A stretch of 64,000 nucleotides of DNA from Streptomyces sp. NBC_00224 (GCF_041435195.1 NZ_CP108106.1:3348001-3412000), one strand, 5' to 3'. Shown: positions 32,700-43,911, counted from the stretch's first letter. A program made the numbers and translations. The notes: generated by a model not told the origin, from the sequence alone.

Positions 32700-34556
32700 A
32701 TGCTGATCAAGCCGATGACCCGGGCCGCCGAACCCGCGGCCGAGGAACCCCCCGGAGCCGCAGGCGCACCCCGCGAGGCCGACCGACACCGCCTCACCGC
32801 CACCCAGGGCCTCGCCGCCCTCTCCCTCGACGCCATGGCCTCCGTGGCGTACGGCCCCGAGGCCATCGTGCTGGTGCTGGCCGCGGCCGGGTCGTACGGG
32901 CTCGGGTTCACCCTGCCCGTGACGCTCGCCATCGCCGCCCTGCTCGCCGTGCTCGTCGCCTCGTACCGGCAGGTCATCGCCGCGTTCCCGAACGGCGGCG
33001 GCTCGTACGCGGTGGCCCGCGCCCACCTCGGCCCCCGCACCGGCCTGGTGGCGGCCGCCTCGCTGATCCTCGACTACGTACTGAACGTCGCCGTCTCCGT
33101 CACCGCCGGCGTGGCCGCGCTGACCTCCGCCTTCCCCGGCCTCTACGACGAGCGGCTCCCCATCTGCCTCGGCGTGCTCGTCCTCGTCACTGCCGTGAAC
33201 CTGCGCGGCATCGTCGAGTCCGCCAAGGCCTTCCTCGTCCCCACGGTCGTCTTCGTCGGGTCGATTCTGGCGATCGTCGTCGCCGGGCTGCTGCGCGACG
33301 GGCCGGTCTCCACGCAGGCCGCCGACGGGCATGCCTCGGTCCTGACCGGCAACGCCACCAGCGTCGGCGCGCTGCTCCTGCTCAAGGCGTTCGCCTCCGG
33401 CTGCTCGGCGCTGACCGGCGTCGAGGCCGTCGCCAACGCCGTGCCGTCCTTCCGCGCCCCCGCCGCCAAGCGCGCCCAGCGCACCGAGGTCGCCCTGGGC
33501 GCCCTGCTCGGCGTGATGCTGATCGGGCTCTCCGTGCTCATCGGGCGCTTCCACCTCCAGCCGGTCGACGGCGTCACCGTCCTCGCCCAGCTCGCGGACG
33601 CCTCCCTCGGCCACAACTGGGCGTTCTACGTCGTCCAGTTCGCCACCGTCGTCCTGCTCGCGCTCGCCGCGAACACCTCCTTCGGCGGACTGCCCGTCCT
33701 CATGTCGCTGCTCGCCCGCGACAACTACCTGCCGCACGTCTTCGGCCTGAAGGCGGACCGCCAGGTGCACCGCCACGGCGTCCTCGCGCTCGCCACCGTC
33801 TCGGGCGCGCTCCTCGTCTTCTCGGGCGGCGACACCAACACCCTCGTACCGCTCTTCGCGATCGGTGTCTTCGTCGGGTTCACCATCTGCCAGACCGGCA
33901 TGGTGCTGCACTGGAAGCGGGAGGGGTCGCCGCGCTGGCGCGCCAAGGCCGCGCTCAACGGCTTCGGCGCCCTGCTGACCGGGGTGAGCGCGGTCGTCGT
34001 CACCGCGACCAAGTTCACCGACGGCGCCTGGCTCGTGGCGATCGCGCTGCCGCTGCTCGTGCTGGCCTTCGAGGCGGTGCACCGGGCGTACGGCAGGATC
34101 AGCGAGCGCATCGGCCTGGGCCGCGTCCCGGAGCCGCCGCACCGCGACCGCTCCCTGGTCATCGTGCCGGTGTCGCATCTGTCCCGGCTCACCGGCGACG
34201 CGCTGAACGCGGCCGTGTCCCTGGGCGACGAGGTACGGGCCGTCACCGTCACCCACCCCGACGAGGAGGACCGCCGGGCCACGGAGGCGCTGCGCCGCGA
34301 CTGGCAGCTGTGGAACCCGGGCGTGGAGCTGGTCGAACTGCACTCGCCGCACCGCACGGTGGGCCGTCCGGTCGCCGCGTACGTGGACCGCGTGCACCGG
34401 TACCACCCGAACACCCGGGTCACCGTGCTGATACCGGAGGTCGAGCCCGCCCACATCTGGCAGCGGCTGCTCCAGAACCAGCGCGGCTCGGTCCTCGCGC
34501 ACGCGGTGCGGCGCGACACGGACGCGGTGATCTGCCGCCTGCGCTTCCGGCTCTGA
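32700..34556 (+). CDS. KimA-like potassium importer (APC superfamily)
   Basis: A 618-residue protein with about 12 membrane helices and a cytoplasmic C-terminal domain of ~140 residues. It matches what I recall of Bacillus subtilis KimA along its length: 'LSLDAMASVAYGPEAIVLVLA', 'ASYRQVIAAFPNGGGSYAVARAHLG', 'LLLLKAFASGCSALTGVEAVANAVPSF', 'LALAANTSFGGLPVLMSLLARDNYLP' and 'LVPLFAIGVFVGFTICQTGMVLHW'. A USP-like tail follows from 'RDRSLVIVPVSHLSRLTGDALNAAVSLGDEV'. KimA is a high-affinity K+/H+ symporter inhibited by c-di-AMP. I see no c-di-AMP riboswitch in the 139-bp leader. ATG at 32700. Confidence 0.82.
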   Translation: MLIKPMTRAAEPAAEEPPGAAGAPREADRHRLTATQGLAALSLDAMASVAYGPEAIVLVLAAAGSYGLGFTLPVTLAIAALLAVLVASYRQVIAAFPNGGGSYAVARAHLGPRTGLVAAASLILDYVLNVAVSVTAGVAALTSAFPGLYDERLPICLGVLVLVTAVNLRGIVESAKAFLVPTVVFVGSILAIVVAGLLRDGPVSTQAADGHASVLTGNATSVGALLLLKAFASGCSALTGVEAVANAVPSFRAPAAKRAQRTEVALGALLGVMLIGLSVLIGRFHLQPVDGVTVLAQLADASLGHNWAFYVVQFATVVLLALAANTSFGGLPVLMSLLARDNYLPHVFGLKADRQVHRHGVLALATVSGALLVFSGGDTNTLVPLFAIGVFVGFTICQTGMVLHWKREGSPRWRAKAALNGFGALLTGVSAVVVTATKFTDGAWLVAIALPLLVLAFEAVHRAYGRISERIGLGRVPEPPHRDRSLVIVPVSHLSRLTGDALNAAVSLGDEVRAVTVTHPDEEDRRATEALRRDWQLWNPGVELVELHSPHRTVGRPVAAYVDRVHRYHPNTRVTVLIPEVEPAHIWQRLLQNQRGSVLAHAVRRDTDAVICRLRFRL

Positions 34557-34626
34557 GGTCGGGCCCGCGTACGGCGGCCCGGCACCTCCGGCGGCGGGCC
34601 CGCGTCCGAGGACCCGCCGAGGACCT

Positions 34627-34660
34627 GCCGGGGAGCGACTGTTTCCAGCCACTCCCCGGC
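34627..34660. terminator. Hairpin between convergent transporter and regulator genes
   Basis: GCCGGGGAG (34627-34635) pairs with CTCCCCGGC (34652-34660) around a 16-base loop in the 113-bp convergent gap. A likely bidirectional terminator without a T-tract. Confidence 0.5.
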
Positions 34661-34669
34661 CCGTACGCC

Positions 34670-35680
34670 CTACAGCGTCGCCGGGGCGGAACGTTCCGCC
34701 ATCACCGGCTGGCCGCCCCGCAGCAGCGCCGTCCCCAGCGGGGTCAGCGTGTGCAGCACCGCGCTCCCGTGCCGCAGGGTCACCAGCAGGCCGGCCTCCC
34801 GCAGGACGCCGGCGTGCTGGCTGGCCGAGGCGAGCGACACCCCCGCCCTGCGGGCGAGTTCGCTCGTCGTACAGCCGTGGCCTATCGACTGGAGCACCGC
34901 CGAGCGGGTGTGCCCGACCAGCCGGCCGAGCGAGGGGCCGGGCGCGGTGCCCGCGCTCTGCCTCTCGTACGGCGTGAGGGTGTGCGTCACCGGATAGACC
35001 AGCACCGGCGCCAGCAGCGGGTCCTGGAGCGTCACCGGCGTACGGCGGCAGAAGAAGGACGGCTGCAGCAGCAGCCCGCGGCCCTCCAGGTACACATCCC
35101 GGTCCACCGGGTAGTCCGCCTCCAGGACGGGGGCCCGCCAGCGCATCATCGGCGGGAGCGAGGCGAGGAGTTCGTCCGCCCCGCCGTCGAGGAGCGCGCG
35201 GCCGCGGGCGGCCCGGTCGGCGTCGACGCGGGCCTGGATGTGCGTCCAGTACGGCGAGATGGCGGCCCGGTGGTAGCTGCGCAGTGTGCCCATGAGACGA
35301 TCCAGCGGCTCGCCACGGCCCTCGGCAAGCGCCCGCACCCAGCGGGGCAGCCCCCGGGGCCCGGCGACCCGGGAGAGCTCGTCGTGCAGCCGGTCCTGCC
35401 CCGTCTCGCGCACGACCTCAAGCCCTGACTCGATGGTGTGCGGCCCTTCGGCGGGCGTGAGGAAGTCGGGAAAATAGCCGCGGCCCGGCACCACTGCGGA
35501 GAGCAGACGTGTTTCACCGTTCAACCGGGTACGCGTTTCCGTTCGCCATTCACCGAAGACTAGGGCGCCTCGACGGTCTCTTAATCGATGAAAGCTGAGA
35601 ATCGTTTCCCACAGCGCGTCCGGACCAGGCGCCATACGCACCCGGGCCAGGTCCACGCCAGTGAAATGAATACGCAGCAC
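34670..35680 (-). CDS. ArsR-type winged-helix regulator (DUF5937-like) with a TTA codon
   Basis: A 336-residue regulator. The long N-terminal domain begins 'VLRIHFTGVDLARVRMAPGPDALWETILSFHRL' and the C-terminal ArsR-like winged helix is 'GHTRSAVLQSIGHGCTTSELARRAGVSLASASQHAGVLREAGLLVT'. This arrangement is common for DUF5937-type transcription factors in Streptomyces; ligand and targets are unknown. GTG start at 35680 after GGTGGAGATTCG. Leu33 is encoded by TTA (minus strand 35584-35582), so translation should depend on the bldA tRNA. Three phased TGTTGCA repeats lie just upstream. Confidence 0.78.
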   Translation of the reverse strand: MLRIHFTGVDLARVRMAPGPDALWETILSFHRLRDRRGALVFGEWRTETRTRLNGETRLLSAVVPGRGYFPDFLTPAEGPHTIESGLEVVRETGQDRLHDELSRVAGPRGLPRWVRALAEGRGEPLDRLMGTLRSYHRAAISPYWTHIQARVDADRAARGRALLDGGADELLASLPPMMRWRAPVLEADYPVDRDVYLEGRGLLLQPSFFCRRTPVTLQDPLLAPVLVYPVTHTLTPYERQSAGTAPGPSLGRLVGHTRSAVLQSIGHGCTTSELARRAGVSLASASQHAGVLREAGLLVTLRHGSAVLHTLTPLGTALLRGGQPVMAERSAPATL

Positions 35681-35701
35681 CGAATCTCCACCTGTCTCGA
35701 A

Positions 35702-35728
35702 TGTTGCAACGTGTTGCATCATGTTGCA
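35702..35728. promoter_or_regulatory. Three TGTTGCA repeats phased at 10 bp
   Basis: TGTTGCA occurs at 35702-35708, 35712-35718 and 35722-35728, exactly one helical turn apart, 22 bp upstream of the regulator GTG. This is a classic arrangement for cooperative binding on one DNA face and is probably the autoregulatory operator. Confidence 0.6.
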
Positions 35729-35953
35729 TCCGCAATCGTCCCGCCCCTGAGTATGCCTACCGTCACAGGCCGTGACCACCGGCCTTTCAGCCACACTTGA
35801 AAGGCATCGCGAGCAGCCCGTGTGTACCGAAAAGCTGTACGACGTCGGGCACGACACCTGGCCAACCGGAAAGACGTTGTGAGGACCGTGGGGGGCTTTG
35901 CTTCGTCTGGCGGCGGTCGGCATGGTGGCGGCTCCGTGCCCGGCGGGGATGAC

Positions 35954-35993
35954 AGAGTGCGGTTCGCGGATGGGGATCCGTGAACCGCACTCT
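35954..35993. other. 40-bp inverted repeat with 18-bp stem and GGGG loop
   Basis: The arms 35954-35971 and 35976-35993 match at 17 of 18 positions (outer AGAGTGCGGTTC/GAACCGCACTCT). It lies between the 3' end of ppdK and the 5' end of the regulator gene, both leftward. It could be a terminator or an operator. The 35681-36238 gap contains no gene that I can support. Confidence 0.6.
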
Positions 35994-36086
35994 GCATTTA
36001 GGGCCAAGGGCCCGTTAAATGTCCGCACTTCAACAGGAATTAAGCGGACGCACACCCAGAAAACATGTGTGCCGGGCCCGGAACAA

Positions 36087-36123
36087 GCGGCACAAGGGCA
36101 CGCGGCATGCGGCACAAGGGCAC
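36087..36123. repeat. Direct repeat GCGGCACAAGGGCAC, period 22 bp
   Basis: The perfect 15-mer occurs at 36087-36101 and 36109-36123, separated by a GCATGC-containing spacer whose variant follows the second copy. It is immediately 3' of ppdK and its terminator; function unknown. Confidence 0.6.
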
Positions 36124-36135
36124 CCGGGCATGCGG

Positions 36136-36170
36136 AAGGGGCAGCACCCCCGCACAGGGTGCCGCCCCTT
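36136..36170 (-). terminator. Hairpin terminator downstream of ppdK
   Basis: AAGGGGCAGCACCC (36136-36149) pairs with GGGTGCCGCCCCTT (36157-36170), 13 of 14, with a 7-base loop, about 70 bp past the ppdK stop. Confidence 0.7.
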
Positions 36171-36238
36171 CTCTGTGGATCCGGGGCCGCCACCGGATCG
36201 GTGTTGAGGGTCGGGGACCCGGTGGCGGCTCCGGGGTC

Positions 36239-38962
<2,724 letters not shown>

Positions 38963-39221
38963 GGGTCTCGACTCCTCGGCTCCGAAATAGCGTGGCGGCT
39001 GCCCTGACGGCGAGGAACATACCCAGATCGAAGGTGTCTGGGTACGTCCACTTGTGCGTCATGGGGCCGTAACCACTCGTCCGCCACCAGATCGAAAGTA
39101 ACCGCCAGGTAACCGGAGCGATCTTGATGTGTTCACTTCCTGAACTCAAATATCCCGAGAATGCGGTTCTAGCGCTCATCCGAGCACCCATAAGCGCAAG
39201 TGAGTCCACTTCTTGAACACG

Positions 39222-39250
39222 GAAGGGGTGGCACTGAGTGCCACCCCTTC
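39222..39250. terminator. Perfect 29-bp palindromic hairpin between ppdK and dus
   Basis: GAAGGGGTGGCACT, one central G, then AGTGCCACCCCTTC is a perfect 14-bp stem. It lies in the 458-bp gap upstream of ppdK and downstream of dus. Outside this hairpin and the next one I see no gene in 38963-39420. Confidence 0.6.
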
Positions 39251-39369
39251 TAGAGATGCAGCCGCCTCGAAAGTGCTCATCTGAGCGCAACCCCTATCAG
39301 GGGTGGCGAGAATCACGCCGCCGGACGGGCCGGAATTCCACGATCCGGACCCTGGATCACGCCAACGCG

Positions 39370-39401
39370 AAACGGCGGAACCGAGTCCGGTTCCGCCGTT
39401 T
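39370..39401 (-). terminator. Terminator of the dihydrouridine synthase gene
   Basis: AAACGGCGGAACC (39370-39382) pairs perfectly with GGTTCCGCCGTTT (39389-39401), loop of 6, with A/T ends, 20 bp past the dus stop. A convincing intrinsic terminator. Confidence 0.75.
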
Positions 39402-39420
39402 TCCTCCAGTTGGTACTGAT

Positions 39421-40548
39421 CTACCCGCCCGAGGTGTCCAACTCGGCGTCCGCGCTGATCCCCGAGCAGTCGTACGGGTCCTTCAGCCAGCCGTCCGGCA
39501 GAACCACCCGGTTGTTGCCCGAGGTACGGCCGCGCGGGCCGTCGGCGCCGTCCGGCCACCCCTGGTCCAGGTCGAGCTCGCTCAACTGAGCGCTCAGCTC
39601 GTCCAGGGACGAGGTGATCGCCAGTCGCTTGCGCATCTCCGAGCCGACCGCGAACCCCTTGAGGTACCAGGCCACGTGCTTGCGGAAGTCGATCACACCG
39701 CGCGACTCGTCGCCGATCCACTCGCCGAGCAGCGTCGCGTGCCGCACCATCACGTCGGCGACCGTGCGCAGCGTGGGGCGCGCATAGGAGTCCGTACCCT
39801 CGAACGCGGCCACCAGGTCGCCGAAGAGCCAGGGGCGGCCGAGGCAGCCGCGGCCCACGACGACGCCGTCGCAGCCGGTCTCCTTCATCATCCGCAGCGC
39901 GTCCTCGGCGGACCAGATGTCGCCGTTGCCGAGCACCGGGATCTCCGGGACGTGCTCCTTCAGGCGTGCGATGGCGTCCCAGTCGGCGGTGCCGCCGTAG
40001 TGCTGGGCGGCGGTGCGGCCGTGCAGCGCTATCGCGGTGACGCCTTCTTCGACGGCGATGCGCCCGGCGTCCAGATAGGTGATGTGGTCGTCGTCGATGC
40101 CCTTGCGCATCTTCATGGTGACCGGCAGGTCCCCCGCGTTGGAGACGGCCTCGTTGAGGATCGCGCGCAGCAGCGGCCGCTTGTAGGGCAGGGCCGATCC
40201 CCCGCCCTTCCTCGTCACCTTGGGCACCGGGCAGCCGAAGTTCAGGTCGATGTGGTCGGCCAGGTCCTCGTCGACGATCATCCGGACCGCCTTGCCGACG
40301 GTGACCGGGTCGACCCCGTACAGCTGGATCGAGCGAGGCGTCTCCGTCTCGTCGAAGTGGATCAGCTGCATGGTCTTCTCGTTGCGCTCGACCAGCGCCC
40401 GCGTCGTGATCATCTCGCTCACGAACAGCCCCTTGCCCCCGCTGAATTCGCGGCAAAGGGTACGGAACGGGGCATTGGTGATGCCGGCCATGGGTGCCAG
40501 CACCACGGGAGGCTGCACGGCATGCGGGCCGATGTTGAGCGTGGTCAT
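39421..40548 (-). CDS. dus: tRNA-dihydrouridine synthase (DusB/NifR3 family)
   Basis: A 375-residue flavoenzyme reducing uridine in the tRNA D-loop. FMN-barrel motifs: 'PPVVLAPMAGITNAPFRTLC', 'IQLYGVDPVTVGKAVRMI', 'HIDLNFGCPVPKVTRKGGGSALPYK' with the catalytic Cys, 'VTMKMRKGI', 'AIALHGRTAAQHYGG', 'IPVLGNGDIWSAEDALRMM' and 'GVVVGRGCLGRPWLF'. A C-terminal tRNA-binding helical region follows. I prefer the ATG at 40548 (MTTLNIGPHAV); an upstream ATG at 40578 would add ten residues and overlap the direct repeats shared with the divergent exporter. Confidence 0.92.
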   Translation of the reverse strand: MTTLNIGPHAVQPPVVLAPMAGITNAPFRTLCREFSGGKGLFVSEMITTRALVERNEKTMQLIHFDETETPRSIQLYGVDPVTVGKAVRMIVDEDLADHIDLNFGCPVPKVTRKGGGSALPYKRPLLRAILNEAVSNAGDLPVTMKMRKGIDDDHITYLDAGRIAVEEGVTAIALHGRTAAQHYGGTADWDAIARLKEHVPEIPVLGNGDIWSAEDALRMMKETGCDGVVVGRGCLGRPWLFGDLVAAFEGTDSYARPTLRTVADVMVRHATLLGEWIGDESRGVIDFRKHVAWYLKGFAVGSEMRKRLAITSSLDELSAQLSELDLDQGWPDGADGPRGRTSGNNRVVLPDGWLKDPYDCSGISADAELDTSGG

Positions 40549-40577
40549 CCAGCCATTGTCGCGCATCATCCCGGTCA

Positions 40578-40623
40578 TTAGTTAGCCGTACTACATGGAC
40601 CGGGTCGTTAGTTAGGCATACTA
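40578..40623 (+). promoter_or_regulatory. Two 16-bp direct repeats and -10 box of the DHA2 exporter
   Basis: TTAGTTAGCCGTACTA (40578-40593) and TTAGTTAGGCATACTA (40608-40623) differ at two positions and are spaced 30 bp (three turns). TACTAT (40619-40624), inside and just past the second copy, could be the -10 element, placing the transcript start at or near the ATG (40631). A typical repressor-controlled exporter promoter. Confidence 0.6.
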
Positions 40624-40630
40624 TCCATGC

Positions 40631-42088
40631 ATGCCCGATCTCAACCCCCGGCGACGCATACTCGTGCTGGCGATCTGCTGCATGAGCCTGCTGATCGTCG
40701 GCCTCGACAACACGATCCTGAACGTGGCGCTGCCCACCATGCAGCGCGAACTGCACACCACGGTCTCCGGGATGCAGTGGACGATCGACGCGTACACGCT
40801 CGTCCTCGCCTCCCTGCTGATGCTCTCCGGCTCGACGGCCGACCGGATCGGCCGCCGCCGGGTCTTCATGGCGGGCCTGATCGTCTTCACCCTCGGCTCG
40901 CTGCTCTGCTCGCTCGCCCCGAACCTCTCCTCCCTGGTCGCCTTCCGCACGATCCAGGCGGTCGGCGGCTCGATGCTCAACCCGGTGGCGATGTCGATCA
41001 TCACCAACACCTTCACCGAGCCGCGCGAGCGCGCCCGCGCCATCGGCGTGTGGAGCGGGGTCGTCGGTATCTCCATGGCGGCGGGCCCGATCGTCGGCGG
41101 CCTCCTGGTCGACTCGGTCGGCTGGCGCTCGATCTTCTGGATCAACCTGCCGGTGGGCCTGGCCGCACTCCTGCTGACCTGGCGTTACGTGCCCGAGTCC
41201 CGCGCGCCGAAGCCGCGCCGCCCCGACCCCGTGGGCCAGCTCCTGATCGTGGCACTGCTCGGCTCCCTCACGTACGCGATCATCGAGGCGCCGAGCGCGG
41301 GCTGGACGTCGGCGCGGATCCTGTTCTTCTGCGCGGTGGCGGCCGCCGCGCTCACCGGCCTCCTGATCTACGAGCCGAGGCGCCGCGAGCCGCTGATCGA
41401 CCTGCGGTTCTTCCGCAGCGTGCCGTTCAGCGGGGCGACGGTGATCGCGGTCTCGGCGTTCGCCGCGCTGGGCGGCTTCCTGTTCGTCAACACGCTCTAC
41501 CTGCAGAACGTACGCGGCCTCAACGCCCTGCACGCCGGGCTCTACATGGTGCCGATGGCGGCGGTGACGCTGGTGGCCGCACCCCTCTCCGGCCGTCTGG
41601 TGGCAAGCCGGGGCCCACGCCCGTCGCTCCTGATCGCGGGCGTCACGATGGCCGCGAGCGGGCTGGTGTTCGCGGCGTTCCGGGGCGAGTCGTCGACGCC
41701 GCTGCTCTTCACCGGGTACGTCCTGTTCGGCCTCGGCTTCGGCATGGTCAACTCCCCCATCACCAACACGGCCGTCTCCGGAATGCCCCGCTCCCAGGCG
41801 GGCGTCGCGGCGGCGGTGGCCTCGACCAGCCGCCAGACCGGCCAGACGCTGGGCGTCGCCGTGATCGGCGCGGTCCTCGCGGGAGGCCTGTCGGGCGCGG
41901 CCCCGGGCGGCTACGCCGACGCCTTCCCGGACGCGGCCCGCCCGGCCTGGTGGATCATCACGGGCTGCGGCCTGGCCGTCCTCGTCATGGGAGCGGCCAC
42001 CAGCGGCCGCCGGGCCCGGGAGTCGGCACGGCGGACGGCGGAGCGGTTGGAGACGGAGACGGAAGTGGTGGGGGCGGGGGTCGCGTAG
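40631..42088 (+). CDS. MFS drug exporter, DHA2 family (14-TM type)
   Basis: A 485-residue permease. It has the DHA2 motif in helix 1 'LLIVGLDNTILNVALPTMQRELH', motif A 'GSTADRIGRRRVFMAGL', and motif C-like 'GVWSGVVGISMAAGPIVGGLLVDSVGWRSIFWINLPVG'. About fourteen membrane helices lead to a charged tail 'ARESARRTAERLETE'. It is expected to be a proton-coupled exporter of drugs or secondary metabolites. The ATG follows the -10 box by only 6 bp, suggesting a leaderless mRNA. Direct repeats in the promoter imply a dedicated repressor, but no regulator gene is adjacent. Confidence 0.87.
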   Translation: MPDLNPRRRILVLAICCMSLLIVGLDNTILNVALPTMQRELHTTVSGMQWTIDAYTLVLASLLMLSGSTADRIGRRRVFMAGLIVFTLGSLLCSLAPNLSSLVAFRTIQAVGGSMLNPVAMSIITNTFTEPRERARAIGVWSGVVGISMAAGPIVGGLLVDSVGWRSIFWINLPVGLAALLLTWRYVPESRAPKPRRPDPVGQLLIVALLGSLTYAIIEAPSAGWTSARILFFCAVAAAALTGLLIYEPRRREPLIDLRFFRSVPFSGATVIAVSAFAALGGFLFVNTLYLQNVRGLNALHAGLYMVPMAAVTLVAAPLSGRLVASRGPRPSLLIAGVTMAASGLVFAAFRGESSTPLLFTGYVLFGLGFGMVNSPITNTAVSGMPRSQAGVAAAVASTSRQTGQTLGVAVIGAVLAGGLSGAAPGGYADAFPDAARPAWWIITGCGLAVLVMGAATSGRRARESARRTAERLETETEVVGAGVA

Positions 42089-42097
42089 AGATCAGCG

Positions 42098-42571
42098 TTA
42101 CGCGGGGAGCTCGCCGTGCTCCAGGTACACAGGATGCTGCTGGGCCCGGGCGGCCACGGCTGCCTTGACCCGGCGGGCGAGTCGCGGGATCAACAACTGG
42201 TCGACGTCTTTCGTCGGATGGAATGCGGCAGCCAACAGCTCGTCCGGCGAGAGCTTGATCGACGCCGAGGCCTGCTCACTCAATTCCCCACCGTCGAAGA
42301 CATACAGGACTTTGTCCCCTTCGGTGGGGCTGGGTGCCCAGTCGACGACAAGGAGCGGGCCGATGTCCGGGCGGATGCCCAGCTCTTCCTCGACCTCGCG
42401 CCGACACGCGGCCAGAGGAGACTCGCCGGTCTCGACGTATCCGCCGGGGATCTCCCACATCGGCTTGTACGAGGGGCGGACCAGCAGGACACGGCTCTGA
42501 GCATCGAAGAACACCGCGCCCGCCGCCATGCGGGGCCGTGCCATCCGCTGCTCGTGGTCGTTCTCAGGCAT
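42098..42571 (-). CDS. NUDIX hydrolase
   Basis: A 157-residue NUDIX-fold protein with a complete box, 'GGYVETGESPLAACRREVEEELGI', matching GX5EX7REUXEEXGU. Preceding it is 'AAGAVFFDAQSRVLLVRPSYKPMWEIP'. It hydrolyses a nucleoside diphosphate linked to an unknown moiety. It is divergent from the XRE/TPR regulator (103-bp gap), so the two may be functionally linked with the peptide-methyltransferase pair downstream. ATG at 42571. Confidence 0.85.
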   Translation of the reverse strand: MPENDHEQRMARPRMAAGAVFFDAQSRVLLVRPSYKPMWEIPGGYVETGESPLAACRREVEEELGIRPDIGPLLVVDWAPSPTEGDKVLYVFDGGELSEQASASIKLSPDELLAAAFHPTKDVDQLLIPRLARRVKAAVAARAQQHPVYLEHGELPA

Positions 42572-42674
42572 GACACGAGCCTACTGACCACCCGTCGGCA
42601 GTCCGACTCGGCCATGGGCCGGTCGGCCAGGGCCCAGCCGTGTGACACTCGCCCGGACGGAGCAAGGGGGCCCT

Positions 42675-43889
42675 GTGCACGCCATCGCTGACCGCCTCGC
42701 GTTCGGCAGACGGACGCGGTTCCACCGGGAGCGGCGCGGCCTCACCCAGGGGGAGCTCGGCGCGCTGCTGAACCGGTCCGAGGACTGGGTGTACCGGGTC
42801 GAGTCCGGCCGCATTCCGGTCAACAACCTGAAGATGCTGACGGACTTGGCGGCAGCGCTACGGATCCGCTTGGAGGATCTGCTCGGGTCTGCGGCGCTTC
42901 TCGACGGCCGTGACGAGTGCGACGGCCACCTGCCCGCCATCCGGTCGGCGCTGATGTGGTCCCGGCACCTCGCCGGAGGCTTGTACGAGGGGCGGGAGCC
43001 GCCGCGCCCGGAGCGTCTCACCTGGGAGGTCGGCGCCGCATGGAGCCTCTACCAGTCGTCGCAGTACGCGCGGCTCATCGGACTCCTTCCGGCGCTGCTG
43101 GCGGACGTACGCCTGGCCGCACAGAAACATTCCGCCGGGCCCGACAAGGCCCGGGCACTCGGCCTGTTCGCGCTGACGTGCCATGTCACCGCAGCCGTCC
43201 TGCGCAAGCGGGGAGAGACCGACCTCGCCTGGACGGCCGCCGACCAAGGTGACGTGGCCGCGTGCGAGTCCGGTGATCCGGCCGTGATCCTCGCTCTGCG
43301 GCGGTGCGTGGCACACGTCCAGCTCGGGGCCGGGATGCCGGCGGAATCGGTGAACACCACGTTGCGCGCTGCGGACGGTCTCCCGCATGGCTGGTGGGAC
43401 TCCTCTCCCACGTCGCTCTCCCTGTACGGGACGCTCCTCCTGAACGGTGCGGTCGCGGCCGCACGGCTGCGCGACCGGCCGTTGGCCGACGACCTCATGA
43501 CGAGGGCAACCGGGGCAGCCGATCGGCTGGGCCTGGACACCGATGAGATGTGGACGTCGTTCGGGCCGGCGAACGTCGAGATCCACCGCCTGGCGCTGGC
43601 GCTGGAGTTCGACGACGTACAGCTGGCCCTGGAAATGGCGATCGGCCTGCGCCCCAGCCCGAAGCTGCCGGTTGAGCGGCGGGCGCGGGCTCGTCTCGAC
43701 GTCGCCCGGGCGTACGGGGAGGCGGGTCGCACGGATGAGGCGGCAGAGCAGCTGAAGCGGGCCTTCAGGGCGGCTCCCGAACAGATGCGGGCGCACGAGC
43801 TCGCGCGCGGTCTGGCGCGCCGCCTGTACAAGCGGAGCGGCCGTCGCGAGGTCCGCGAACTCGCCTTGGGGCTGGGCGCGCTCGACTAG
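42675..43889 (+). CDS. XRE-family regulator with TPR-like C-terminal domain
   Basis: A 404-residue protein. The Cro/C1-type helix-turn-helix is at the N-terminus (FHRERRGLTQGELGALLNRSEDWVYRVESGRIPVNNLKMLTDLAAAL, about 20-65), followed by ~330 residues of Ala/Leu-rich helical repeats such as 'LDVARAYGEAGRTDEAAEQLKRAFRAAP', a TPR-type hairpin. This family in Streptomyces often sits beside small peptide or export genes; peptide sensing by TPRs is a reasonable guess. GTG at 42675 after CAAGGGGG. A perfect hairpin terminates it before the peptide gene. Confidence 0.8.
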   Translation: MHAIADRLAFGRRTRFHRERRGLTQGELGALLNRSEDWVYRVESGRIPVNNLKMLTDLAAALRIRLEDLLGSAALLDGRDECDGHLPAIRSALMWSRHLAGGLYEGREPPRPERLTWEVGAAWSLYQSSQYARLIGLLPALLADVRLAAQKHSAGPDKARALGLFALTCHVTAAVLRKRGETDLAWTAADQGDVAACESGDPAVILALRRCVAHVQLGAGMPAESVNTTLRAADGLPHGWWDSSPTSLSLYGTLLLNGAVAAARLRDRPLADDLMTRATGAADRLGLDTDEMWTSFGPANVEIHRLALALEFDDVQLALEMAIGLRPSPKLPVERRARARLDVARAYGEAGRTDEAAEQLKRAFRAAPEQMRAHELARGLARRLYKRSGRREVRELALGLGALD

Positions 43890-43911
43890 GCGCGCCTCCT
43901 TGAGCGGGTCG

